From: Streptococcus acidominimus
GTDB taxonomy: Bacteria > Bacillota > Bacilli > Lactobacillales > Streptococcaceae
Assembly (NCBI RefSeq): GCF_001921825.1
Contig: NZ_MSJL01000010.1
Span: 1 to 58,980, forward strand
Direction of reading: 5' to 3'
DNA: 58,980 bases
The notes beneath the pieces are model-generated. The model searched no databases. It was not told the DNA's origin and saw only the letters and a list, made by a program, of their open reading frames with translations. The translations under genes and the position numbers were made by a program. Of the stretch, positions 10,444 to 17,813 are shown one piece after another (position 1 is the stretch's first letter; each line of letters starts with the position of its first letter).

Positions 10444-12201
10444 TTAGCTAACAGTATTATACCCTACTTTTTGCTGAATAGCATGCATTTGGGCGTAGAT
10501 CCCTCCCAAGGCTATGAGTTCCTCATGATTGCCCCGTTCGACAATGCGCCCCTTATCAAGAACTAAGATCTGGTTTGCATTTTGAATCGTAGAAAGTCGG
10601 TGGGCAATGATAAGGGTTGTCCGCCCCTCTTTCACCACTTCCATGGCGTGCTGAATCATTTCCTCTGTCTCTGTATCAATATGCGAGGTCGCTTCATCCA
10701 AAATCAAAATCTTGGGATCAGAGTAAAGGGTACGGGCAAAGGCAATGAGCTGCCGCTCCCCACTTGAAAAGGAAGAACCTTTTTCAACAACAGGCTCATC
10801 AATCCCTCTCTCAAGTCGTTTCAGTAAATCCCTAGCTCCAACCTTTTCCAGAGAGTCCATAATCTTCTTACGATCCATGTCCTCCTCATTCATGCTGACA
10901 TTTGTCGCAATCGTTCCCGTAAAGAGATAGGGATCCTGAAGGACAATGCCCATGTGGCTACGGACACTTTCACGGGCATAGTTTCTGATATTCTGCCCAT
11001 CAATCGAGACAGAACCTGCTTGTGGATCATAGAAGCGATAGAGGAGGTTCATGATAGAAGTCTTACCTGATCCGGTATGTCCGACCAAGGCAATGGTTTC
11101 CCCTTTTTCAACCTCAAAGGAAATATCCTGTAAAATAGGCTTGCCTTCCTCGTAGGCAAATTGGACTTGGTCAAAGACGATACGACCTGCGCTCACCTCC
11201 AACTCCGCCTCGCTATCTTCTTCAACAGGCTCTTCCAACAGAGCCAACAAGCGTTTTCCTGTCTCTAAAGAACGGAGCATGTTGGGAAATTGTTGAACCA
11301 ACCGTCCCACCGAATCAAAAACATCTGCAATATAGTTGACATAGACGAAGAGAACCCCTGCTGTCAACTGCCACTGACCTGCTAAAAATCGTTGACCAAC
11401 AAGCGTCAAGACCAAGGTTATAACCAAGTATTTGAGAAACTCGGTCATGTTCCAGGTCGCGATAGACTGTGCCCAGATAATCCGATTTTCTGCCTGCCTC
11501 ATCTTATTGGCAGTCTGGTCAAAATCCTGCATCACAGCCTCTTCCTGACCATAGAGCTGAATGAGGCTCGCTCCATTCATAGTTTCATTTACCTTAGTAT
11601 TGATGTCACTTCTGGCATCATAAAAATCTTTCATGGGCTGGTCTGTCAAGCGTTTGTAAAAGACTTGCAGGACATAGAATGCTGGTAAGAGCGCAAGTAA
11701 AATCAAGCCTAGGGTCACATTCATGTAAAAGATAATCCCATAGGTAAAGACTAGACGCACTAGGTTATTAAAGATATAGACCAAGGTGGCATAAAACTGG
11801 TTGCGCAAGGTTTCCGTATCGTTGACAATCCGCGTGGCGATTTTCCCTGCTGGCTTATCATCAAAATAGGAAATTGGCAGGCGCTGCATCTGGTCATAGG
11901 CACGATTGCGCAAGGTTTCCGCAATCCGATTAGCACAGTGCATCAGCAGGCGTGTCGAGAGATAAAAGAAGACGCTACCCACGATATTCAAGCCCATGTA
12001 GACTGCTAACTGTAAGAGAAAATCTGCTCGATTAAAGGCTAGCCCCTTGCTTAGATCCGTCACCGATCCGTCTATGATTCGCTGCAAGAGGATTGGCGAT
12101 AGGCGTACCAAAGTTGACCCAGCAAGATAGATGACAACGCCTAGAGCAAACAAGCCTTTGACGCGACGAATTTCTTTTAATAGAGTAACAATAACCCTCA
12201 T
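10444..12201 (-). CDS. ABC exporter half-transporter, catalytic subunit of a heterodimeric multidrug pump
   Basis: A 585-residue fusion of a six-helix membrane domain (about 15-310) and an ATPase domain. Walker A GHTGSGKTS (about 377), signature SSGERQ (about 482) and Walker B ILILDEATSHID (about 504) are visible. The Glu after Walker B makes this the active ATPase half, while its signature is slightly degenerate. The ATG overlaps the partner's stop (ATGA), so subunits are made together. This pairing is typical of BmrCD/LmrCD/PatAB-type drug exporters. Substrate unknown. Confidence 0.88.
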   Translation of the reverse strand: MRVIVTLLKEIRRVKGLFALGVVIYLAGSTLVRLSPILLQRIIDGSVTDLSKGLAFNRADFLLQLAVYMGLNIVGSVFFYLSTRLLMHCANRIAETLRNRAYDQMQRLPISYFDDKPAGKIATRIVNDTETLRNQFYATLVYIFNNLVRLVFTYGIIFYMNVTLGLILLALLPAFYVLQVFYKRLTDQPMKDFYDARSDINTKVNETMNGASLIQLYGQEEAVMQDFDQTANKMRQAENRIIWAQSIATWNMTEFLKYLVITLVLTLVGQRFLAGQWQLTAGVLFVYVNYIADVFDSVGRLVQQFPNMLRSLETGKRLLALLEEPVEEDSEAELEVSAGRIVFDQVQFAYEEGKPILQDISFEVEKGETIALVGHTGSGKTSIMNLLYRFYDPQAGSVSIDGQNIRNYARESVRSHMGIVLQDPYLFTGTIATNVSMNEEDMDRKKIMDSLEKVGARDLLKRLERGIDEPVVEKGSSFSSGERQLIAFARTLYSDPKILILDEATSHIDTETEEMIQHAMEVVKEGRTTLIIAHRLSTIQNANQILVLDKGRIVERGNHEELIALGGIYAQMHAIQQKVGYNTVS

Positions 12202-13928
12202 TCTCCTCCTCCTTCCTGACTTTGTTGACGCTGGTATTGCTCATAGTACCAGCCTGCATTTGCTAGGAGCTGTGCGGGCGTTCCCTCTTCGATGATACGA
12301 CCATCTTCTAAAACCAAGACCCAGTCCGCATGTTGCACTGCCGACAGACGGTGCGTCACGATAATGTTGGTCTTTCCCTCTCGCTCCCGCTGGATATTTT
12401 CAATAATCTGACGTTCGGTTCTGGCATCAACTGCCGATAGCGAATCGTCTAAGATCAGCAGGTCTGGATTTCGTAAGAAAGCACGAGCAATGGAAATCCG
12501 CTGCTTCTGCCCTCCTGAAATCGACACCCCTCGCTCCCCGATAAGGGTTTCTATCCCCTCTGACATCCGTTCCAAGTCCTTGGTAAAGTCCGCCGTCTCA
12601 ATCGCTTGAACGATCTCATCCAACTGACTGCCTCCTTTACCAAGAGCGATATTTTCACGCACCGTTTTAGAAAATAGGACATGCTCCTGTGGTACATAAC
12701 CTATCTTCTCTTCGATAGAAGAGCGCTTGATAGCAAGAACCGACTGCCCATTGATGGTAAAACGACCCTTACCGATAGGATATTGGCGCAAAAACTGACG
12801 AATCAAGGTGGTCTTTCCTGACCCTGTCTTTCCGACAATTCCGACTGTCTGACCTGCTTTCAAGACCCAAGAAATGCCAGTTAGACTATTGCGCTCTGCC
12901 TGTGGATACCGAAAATCGTAGTTGTCAAATGCGATCTCATGCAAGTCTCCCAGCAAGTCTGCACCATCTTCTTCCATCTCATCACCCGTCTCCACCAACT
13001 CCTGCAACTTGGCAAAAGAGGTCTTTCCTGTCTGATAGACTAGGATGAAGTCCGACAGCATCCAAAAAGGCTCTAGAAGCGACACTGTATAAAGTTGCAA
13101 GGCAATCACTTGCCCGAGCGTTATCTGACCATTCTCTAAGAAAATAGCTCCCATCCCTAAGACCGCCAGTGTTGCAAAGCCCAATAAAATCGTTGCCAAG
13201 GGATTATAGAGAGACTGCAGCGCCATAATATTATCCCCACCACGCGCCAGCTTATGGGTGCGCTCTTGGAACTTGCGCTTCTGCCGCTCTTTCTTGCTAT
13301 AAGCCCTCGTGACACGAATCCCTTCGACCACTTCCAAAACCTCATCATTCAAGCCTGCCACTGCTTCCCGGTTAGCCTCAACTGCCTGATCTTGGCGTTG
13401 CCCAATCGCATAAATTGCCACCACCAAAAGCACCATTGGCACCAAGGCTACGAGGCTAATCTGCCAAGAGATGAGCAGCATGGTCGGAATAATAAAGGCA
13501 ATCATGCCTCCTCCATAGACCACGATCATCAGACCGTAGCCTACCATGTCCATCAAACCTTCCACATCTGTTGAAAACCGCGTCATCACATCACCCGAGC
13601 GGAACTTTTCATAAAATGGCGTCCGCATAACGACCAGTTTTCGGAAAGAACTCTGCTGCATGTCAAACTTAAACTGCACCGACGACTGGAACAACTTCAA
13701 ATGCCAAATATAGGCAGTAATATAGGTTAGAATGGTCACTCCTAACAGAATCAGCATATCCTGCATGAGACCAGCTGTGGTCAACGTTCCATGACCAATC
13801 TTGTCCACCAACCCCTGAATAATCTTTGTCGGTATCAACAGACAGACATCATAGACTATCAGGGTAACCGCAACCAGTAAGTACAGCCACTTATGCTGCC
13901 TTACATATCGAATAATCAGTCCTATCAT
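12198..13928 (-). CDS. ABC exporter half-transporter, degenerate-site subunit of the heterodimer
   Basis: A 576-residue half-transporter with an N-terminal six-helix domain and an ATPase domain: Walker A GKTGSGKTT (about 368), signature SISGGQKQ (about 473), Walker B LLILDDSLSAVD (about 493). Asp replaces the catalytic Glu after Walker B, so its composite site is probably non-hydrolytic, as in BmrC-type subunits. AAGGAGG precedes the ATG by 7 nt. It is preceded by a leader ORF and terminator (13960-14084), so expression is likely controlled by attenuation, possibly drug-induced. Confidence 0.88.
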   Translation of the reverse strand: MIGLIIRYVRQHKWLYLLVAVTLIVYDVCLLIPTKIIQGLVDKIGHGTLTTAGLMQDMLILLGVTILTYITAYIWHLKLFQSSVQFKFDMQQSSFRKLVVMRTPFYEKFRSGDVMTRFSTDVEGLMDMVGYGLMIVVYGGGMIAFIIPTMLLISWQISLVALVPMVLLVVAIYAIGQRQDQAVEANREAVAGLNDEVLEVVEGIRVTRAYSKKERQKRKFQERTHKLARGGDNIMALQSLYNPLATILLGFATLAVLGMGAIFLENGQITLGQVIALQLYTVSLLEPFWMLSDFILVYQTGKTSFAKLQELVETGDEMEEDGADLLGDLHEIAFDNYDFRYPQAERNSLTGISWVLKAGQTVGIVGKTGSGKTTLIRQFLRQYPIGKGRFTINGQSVLAIKRSSIEEKIGYVPQEHVLFSKTVRENIALGKGGSQLDEIVQAIETADFTKDLERMSEGIETLIGERGVSISGGQKQRISIARAFLRNPDLLILDDSLSAVDARTERQIIENIQREREGKTNIIVTHRLSAVQHADWVLVLEDGRIIEEGTPAQLLANAGWYYEQYQRQQSQEGGGE

Positions 13929-13959
13929 TATCTCCTCCTTATAATCCTAAAAAGCATAC

Positions 13960-13992
13960 AAAAAACCCGAGATAGAATAGCTCCATCTCGAG
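13960..13992 (-). terminator. Attenuator-type terminator in the ABC exporter leader
   Basis: Minus-strand stem ACTCGAGAT/ATCTCGGGT (9 bp with one wobble) with an 11-nt loop GGAGCTATTCT, followed by a T run, only about 30 nt before the exporter start. The loop is complementary to leader positions 14047-14036 (AGAATAGCCTCC, one bulge), giving a candidate antiterminator. Confidence 0.8.
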
Positions 13993-14015
13993 TCCCTCAA
14001 GTCCACAAAAAGACA

Positions 14016-14084
14016 CTAAGGCTGATACTTAGAAAGGAGGCTATTCTGAAAAACATAACGAATCATTGTTACCTTGTTATTCAT
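14016..14084 (-). CDS. 22-residue leader peptide upstream of the ABC exporter
   Basis: A short ORF beginning MNNKVTMIRYVF and ending SLLSKYQP, with a strong ribosome site (AAAGGAG, 8 nt before ATG). Codons 12-16 (FQNSL) overlap the segment that can pair with the terminator loop. A ribosome stalled before them would leave that segment free; normal translation would mask it. B. subtilis bmrCD uses the leader ORF bmrB in this way (established knowledge). Function here is inferred from layout. Confidence 0.7.
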   Translation of the reverse strand: MNNKVTMIRYVFQNSLLSKYQP

Positions 14085-14119
14085 TGTTATTCTCCTTTCC
14101 CTGTTTCTATACATGTATC

Positions 14120-14147
14120 ATTCTAACAGAATCTATACGGATGTCAA
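14120..14147 (-). promoter_or_regulatory. Promoter of the leader/ABC exporter operon
   Basis: TTGACA (14147-14142), 16-nt spacer, TAGAAT (14125-14120) on the minus strand. The expected transcript start is near 14113, about 29 nt before the leader peptide ATG. Confidence 0.75.
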
Positions 14148-14363
14148 GGATTACTAGACTTTTTGGGAAATAATTTTGAAACACGAACTAGAAGCCCAAA
14201 AATCCGCAGGTTCTCTTATTCTATACCGCTATATGACGAGGTGATGGTGTTCTCATTTACATTTGAGTTTTGCGAGTATAAGAAATAGAACCATACTAAG
14301 AGACACTCCCTTTATCCCTATTAGCCAAAATAAACATTTAGGCAAATTGGGGACAGAAATATT
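14148..14363. other. Intergenic region without recognised gene
   Basis: AT-rich spacer between the exporter promoter and the tRNA terminator. I see no ORF or structured element that I can support. Confidence 0.5.
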
Positions 14364-14388
14364 AAAAACCCTTGCAGAACAAGGGCTT
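14364..14388 (-). terminator. Terminator downstream of tRNA-Thr
   Basis: CCCTTG-5 nt-CAAGGG followed by TTTTT on the minus strand, 13 nt beyond the tRNA 3' end. Confidence 0.85.
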
Positions 14389-14400
14389 TCATGGTTAGTA

Positions 14401-14473
14401 TGCTAGTTGCCGGGATTGAACCGGCGACCTCATCCTTACCATGGATGCGCTCTACCGACTGAGCTAAACCAGC
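14401..14473 (-). tRNA. tRNA-Thr (anticodon GGT)
   Basis: Cloverleaf readable on the minus strand: acceptor GCTGGTT pairs with AACTAGC, D-arm GCTCAGTCGGTAGAGC, anticodon loop ATGGTAA with GGT at 34-36, T-arm GCCGGTTCAATCCCGGC, discriminator A. CCA is not encoded. The 5' end faces the conjugation-type block. Confidence 0.97.
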
Positions 14474-14609
14474 GACACCATGATAGTATATCAGAGAATG
14501 AAGCATTTGTCAATCACTCTTTCAAAGTTTTTTGCCTATTTATAGACATTTTTTTGATCAATCTCAAAACACCCTAGGGAGAGAGGGAAAGACGAAACAC
14601 TTTCCCCAA

Positions 14610-15209
14610 CTATTGCTTAGGAATGGTATCCAATTTTGATCCTTGGGTAAGTTCTGTGCCGTCTGAAAGGACAATCGGCTCTATCTGATTGACCAAAAAG
14701 CCCGCTTCTGTCTCACTATAAGTCAAGCGAAGTGTCGCCGTTCCCTGCTCGGTGTAGGATTTGCCCTCGCGTTTATCCTTTTCCTCTAAGATGAGTTGGG
14801 AATAGCGAACTTGGCTGATCACCATCTTGTTTTCTGTATCAATGTAGATGGTCGCATCCTGATAGGCACGGTCCACCACATAACCTTGGTAGGTCTTCTC
14901 GAGAGGCTTGTCCTCTTCAGAGACCGTTGCCGTATAAAGCCCCTCGGTCATAAAGGGCTTGTAGCGGTTGCGGTTTTCTCCCAAGTCCTTTCGGGTGTAG
15001 TAAGCCACCAGAAAGTCTTCCACTTCTTTGCGCTTCAGCTCCTTTGGTGGGGTGGCTTCTTCCTTTTGGACAGCTTGGGTGCTTGGTACTGCTTTGGGCT
15101 TCATCTTTGACTGGACAGAAGCTGTCCCATAGCCCAAGATAAAGACAAGGACGACAGTGATCACTGCTGCCCCTAGCTTTAAGACTTTTACTAATCGTTC
15201 ATTATACAT
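14610..15209 (-). CDS. Conjugal transfer membrane protein, TcpC/VirB8-like
   Basis: A 199-residue protein with one N-terminal membrane helix (about 11-30) and an extracytoplasmic domain after a Lys/Pro-rich linker. The distal domain (about 60-195) has alternating strands compatible with an NTF2/VirB8-like fold, but I cannot prove it by sequence. It is the last gene of the conjugation-type cluster and sits next to the VirB1-like hydrolase, where Gram-positive T4SS loci often place the VirB8-like channel component. Good ribosome site (AAGGAAAGGAAA). Confidence 0.65.
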   Translation of the reverse strand: MYNERLVKVLKLGAAVITVVLVFILGYGTASVQSKMKPKAVPSTQAVQKEEATPPKELKRKEVEDFLVAYYTRKDLGENRNRYKPFMTEGLYTATVSEEDKPLEKTYQGYVVDRAYQDATIYIDTENKMVISQVRYSQLILEEKDKREGKSYTEQGTATLRLTYSETEAGFLVNQIEPIVLSDGTELTQGSKLDTIPKQ

Positions 15210-15228
15210 GCTCTTTTATTTCCTTTCC

Positions 15229-17790
15229 TTATTTCGGTGTCACAAAGTAGATTCCTGTTTGAGGGGATAGGACACGCCAGCTCAAGCTGTACAACCCTCC
15301 GGCCGCATTCATCTCACTCATCAAAAAAGAACCGTCTTCATTGACCGCTTCACAAAAACCAACGTGTCCATAGACTGGATGGCTTCCTCCTGCCCCTGCC
15401 AGAAAGACGACCGCAGAGCCTGCCTGTGGCTCTGTCGTTACCTGATAACCCCTCAGTTGGCTAGAACTCGCCCAGTTGGTCGCATTGCCCAAGTAAGGGT
15501 CAATGGGTTTTCCAATTTGGTAGAAGCGGTTATAAACAAACCAGGTACACTGACCCGGCGCATAGGCATTGCCCGGATAGCCCTGCCCCTCTAAGACTGC
15601 CTGATTACTAGGCAAACCATAAGGGAGCTTGTCCTTATACTCATTCGGGACAGTCTGGCTAGAAGTCCCTGTGCTAGTACCCGTACTGCCACCCTTCAAA
15701 TAGACCTCCCATTGCTTGGCAGACTGCCTTCTGGCTGTTAGCTTATCCCCGGGATTGCCCTCCCACTGGACAAGAAAGGCAAGGGTCAAGTCATCCGTTG
15801 ACGCATCACTGGTCAAAATGTCTCGCACCACTGCCCTATAATAAGGCGAATCCCCATGAAGCATGAAGTCGAGCTGTAACTCCAAGTCATACCATTTCTT
15901 CTCTTTGCCTTTGGCATAGTCAAGCAACATAGTATGGCGCACCGAACCATCTGCCGTATCCGTCCACTGGCCAAGTCCAAGTCCTCGGTGGAGGATATTG
16001 GAATAGCGCCCATTGTAGATGGCAGGTCCACTCATGGACAGCCAGTCCGGATCATCCCAAGAACTGCTACTAGCACCAATGGGAGGAGACAGGTAGTCTC
16101 CCTCGGCACGTTTTGCGGTGATACTGCTTTCAATGTCAAAGTTCCCCAAGATAGAAGCAAGTCCCTTGAGAGACAGCTGCTTTCCCTCCTTTTGAAGTTC
16201 CTTGGTCAGGTAGTTCTTGATCAGCTGGACTTTCTTTGCCTTGTCCCCATCTACCGTGAGATCCTTGACATAGGTTGCTTCTAGGTAGCGCACTGCTTGA
16301 AAGTAAAAGCCCGGGTTGACATAAAACCAGTCTTCTCGGGGTTCTGGACTCCAGTTAGTGAGAGTAGCTTTGGGAGTGTAGACCAACTTCTTCTGATAAG
16401 AGATGGTCTGGTCTCCAGCAGGGCTGGTCTGTCCAATCTGTGTCCCGCTCTCAACTTCTTGTCCTGTCTCTACCCGAATATGAGAGACCTTGTAAAAGGT
16501 GAACTTGGCATCTGCTGCCTCAATGGTTACAGTCCCGTCTTCCACTTTGACCTCTCCCCTTAGGGGAGCATAGAGAGGGTGGTTCCCTCCTATCGCCAGA
16601 ACCGTGGTATCTGTTCGCTTGTCTGGACTGGTGTAGCCAAAGCGCTGTTTGATCGGTAAGGGCTCATCCACCTTTGGATCCTCTTCCAGATAAAAGGGAT
16701 TGTCAAGTTCCAAAAGACTGGCAAACTTGCCAAACTCTTTGGCCTCTTCCATCAACTCTTCAAACTCTCCTTGTTCCTCTTTTGAGAGGACATACTTGGT
16801 CTTTTCCTCCTGATAAAGATTTTGGATGGTCTTGAGCTGGTGGGGGGCTTTATTCAAATCCTTCCAAAGCTCCTCGACATAGGTTCGCCCTGCTCCTTGA
16901 TCCATGAACGAAAGATCTGGATTCAGTCGCTGAACGTCATGGATACGATCGTAGTGATAGTGAATGTAAAGCAGGGGGTCTTCCCAGTTGGTATAGTATT
17001 CCACCTCTTCTGTTGAATTCTTCCGATCGAGCTGGGTCAGATAGAGGTAGGTTTCATTCAAGTCATACTCACTCTGGATAGGAAAGGTCTGACTAAGGAC
17101 ACTTGCCATCATCAAAAGGAACAGAAGAAAGCCACCGATCCCCCAGACAGTCCACCTCCCCACACTGCTCGAAAAGAAAACAGGTACTGGACGAACCCTT
17201 CCTCCCCATATTCCCCTCTGGAGGGAAAGGGAGGAGGGATTCCGCCGCTTAGGGGAAAGAACCGGAGACCGCTTTTTCTGGTCTGCTTGGTCTTCTTTCT
17301 GTGAAAGAGACAGGGCATGGGCTTTTGTGCTGCGAGAAAGGCTGGAATGAAAAAGCTTTAGACTGGTCTGCACATGCTCTAACCCCCTTCTGCCCTTTTG
17401 TAGCCCTTGCCTTGTCCTGCCCTCTTCTTCCCGATCCTCTCGGTAGAAGAAAGAGACTGCCTGTCGCCCCGCTTCTCCTTTCAACTGTTTCCCCAGCTGT
17501 GAGGGACGAGTTCCTTTTCTACTAAGAAAGGAGGGCTTTTGAATGCTTGGTGCTTTCTTTGTGGGCTTCTGCGTCTGATGAGCTCTTGCCGTCACTGGTC
17601 CTACCTTGCGAACCCGCTCTCGGATTCCCTTGACCTCTTCTGTCGTTAGCTTTTTCAACAGAGAAGCCTTGGCGCTTGTCTCCATCTTCCTCCAATTGCG
17701 TTGGGAAAGGGAAGCCAGTTTCCGAACAGAAACAGGGCTTTCTAGCTGCCCTTGATCTCTCTGAAGCTGGATCGCTTTCTTTTCTTTCAT
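15229..17790 (-). CDS. T4SS cell-wall hydrolase: degenerate M23, lysozyme-like and CHAP domains
   Basis: VirB1-like enzyme of 853 residues thought to open peptidoglycan for the transfer channel. Residues 1-205 are a basic, low-complexity cytoplasmic tail; a membrane helix spans about 211-233. Around 360-440 lies an M23-like fold with LYAPLRGEV and GTQIGQTS motifs but no zinc-binding His, so probably inactive. About 530-690 matches phage-tail lysozyme (GNFDIESSI with the putative catalytic Glu, GLGLGQWTD). The C-terminus (about 720-853) is a CHAP amidase/peptidase with Cys in PGQCTWFVYNR and His in YGHVGF. Starts 6 nt after GAAAGGAG, next to the virB4 stop. The long basic tail is unusual. Confidence 0.88.
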   Translation of the reverse strand: MKEKKAIQLQRDQGQLESPVSVRKLASLSQRNWRKMETSAKASLLKKLTTEEVKGIRERVRKVGPVTARAHQTQKPTKKAPSIQKPSFLSRKGTRPSQLGKQLKGEAGRQAVSFFYREDREEEGRTRQGLQKGRRGLEHVQTSLKLFHSSLSRSTKAHALSLSQKEDQADQKKRSPVLSPKRRNPSSLSLQRGIWGGRVRPVPVFFSSSVGRWTVWGIGGFLLFLLMMASVLSQTFPIQSEYDLNETYLYLTQLDRKNSTEEVEYYTNWEDPLLYIHYHYDRIHDVQRLNPDLSFMDQGAGRTYVEELWKDLNKAPHQLKTIQNLYQEEKTKYVLSKEEQGEFEELMEEAKEFGKFASLLELDNPFYLEEDPKVDEPLPIKQRFGYTSPDKRTDTTVLAIGGNHPLYAPLRGEVKVEDGTVTIEAADAKFTFYKVSHIRVETGQEVESGTQIGQTSPAGDQTISYQKKLVYTPKATLTNWSPEPREDWFYVNPGFYFQAVRYLEATYVKDLTVDGDKAKKVQLIKNYLTKELQKEGKQLSLKGLASILGNFDIESSITAKRAEGDYLSPPIGASSSSWDDPDWLSMSGPAIYNGRYSNILHRGLGLGQWTDTADGSVRHTMLLDYAKGKEKKWYDLELQLDFMLHGDSPYYRAVVRDILTSDASTDDLTLAFLVQWEGNPGDKLTARRQSAKQWEVYLKGGSTGTSTGTSSQTVPNEYKDKLPYGLPSNQAVLEGQGYPGNAYAPGQCTWFVYNRFYQIGKPIDPYLGNATNWASSSQLRGYQVTTEPQAGSAVVFLAGAGGSHPVYGHVGFCEAVNEDGSFLMSEMNAAGGLYSLSWRVLSPQTGIYFVTPK

Positions 17791-17813
17791 AGCTCTCCTT
17801 TCTTTCTAACCTC

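Noticed and set aside
14401..14473. tRNA-Thr as attachment site of the conjugation-type block
   Set aside because: The block lies on the 5' side of the tRNA, whereas integrases that use tRNA genes normally insert at the 3' end. No direct repeat of the 3' end was seen near 28.5-29.4 kb.
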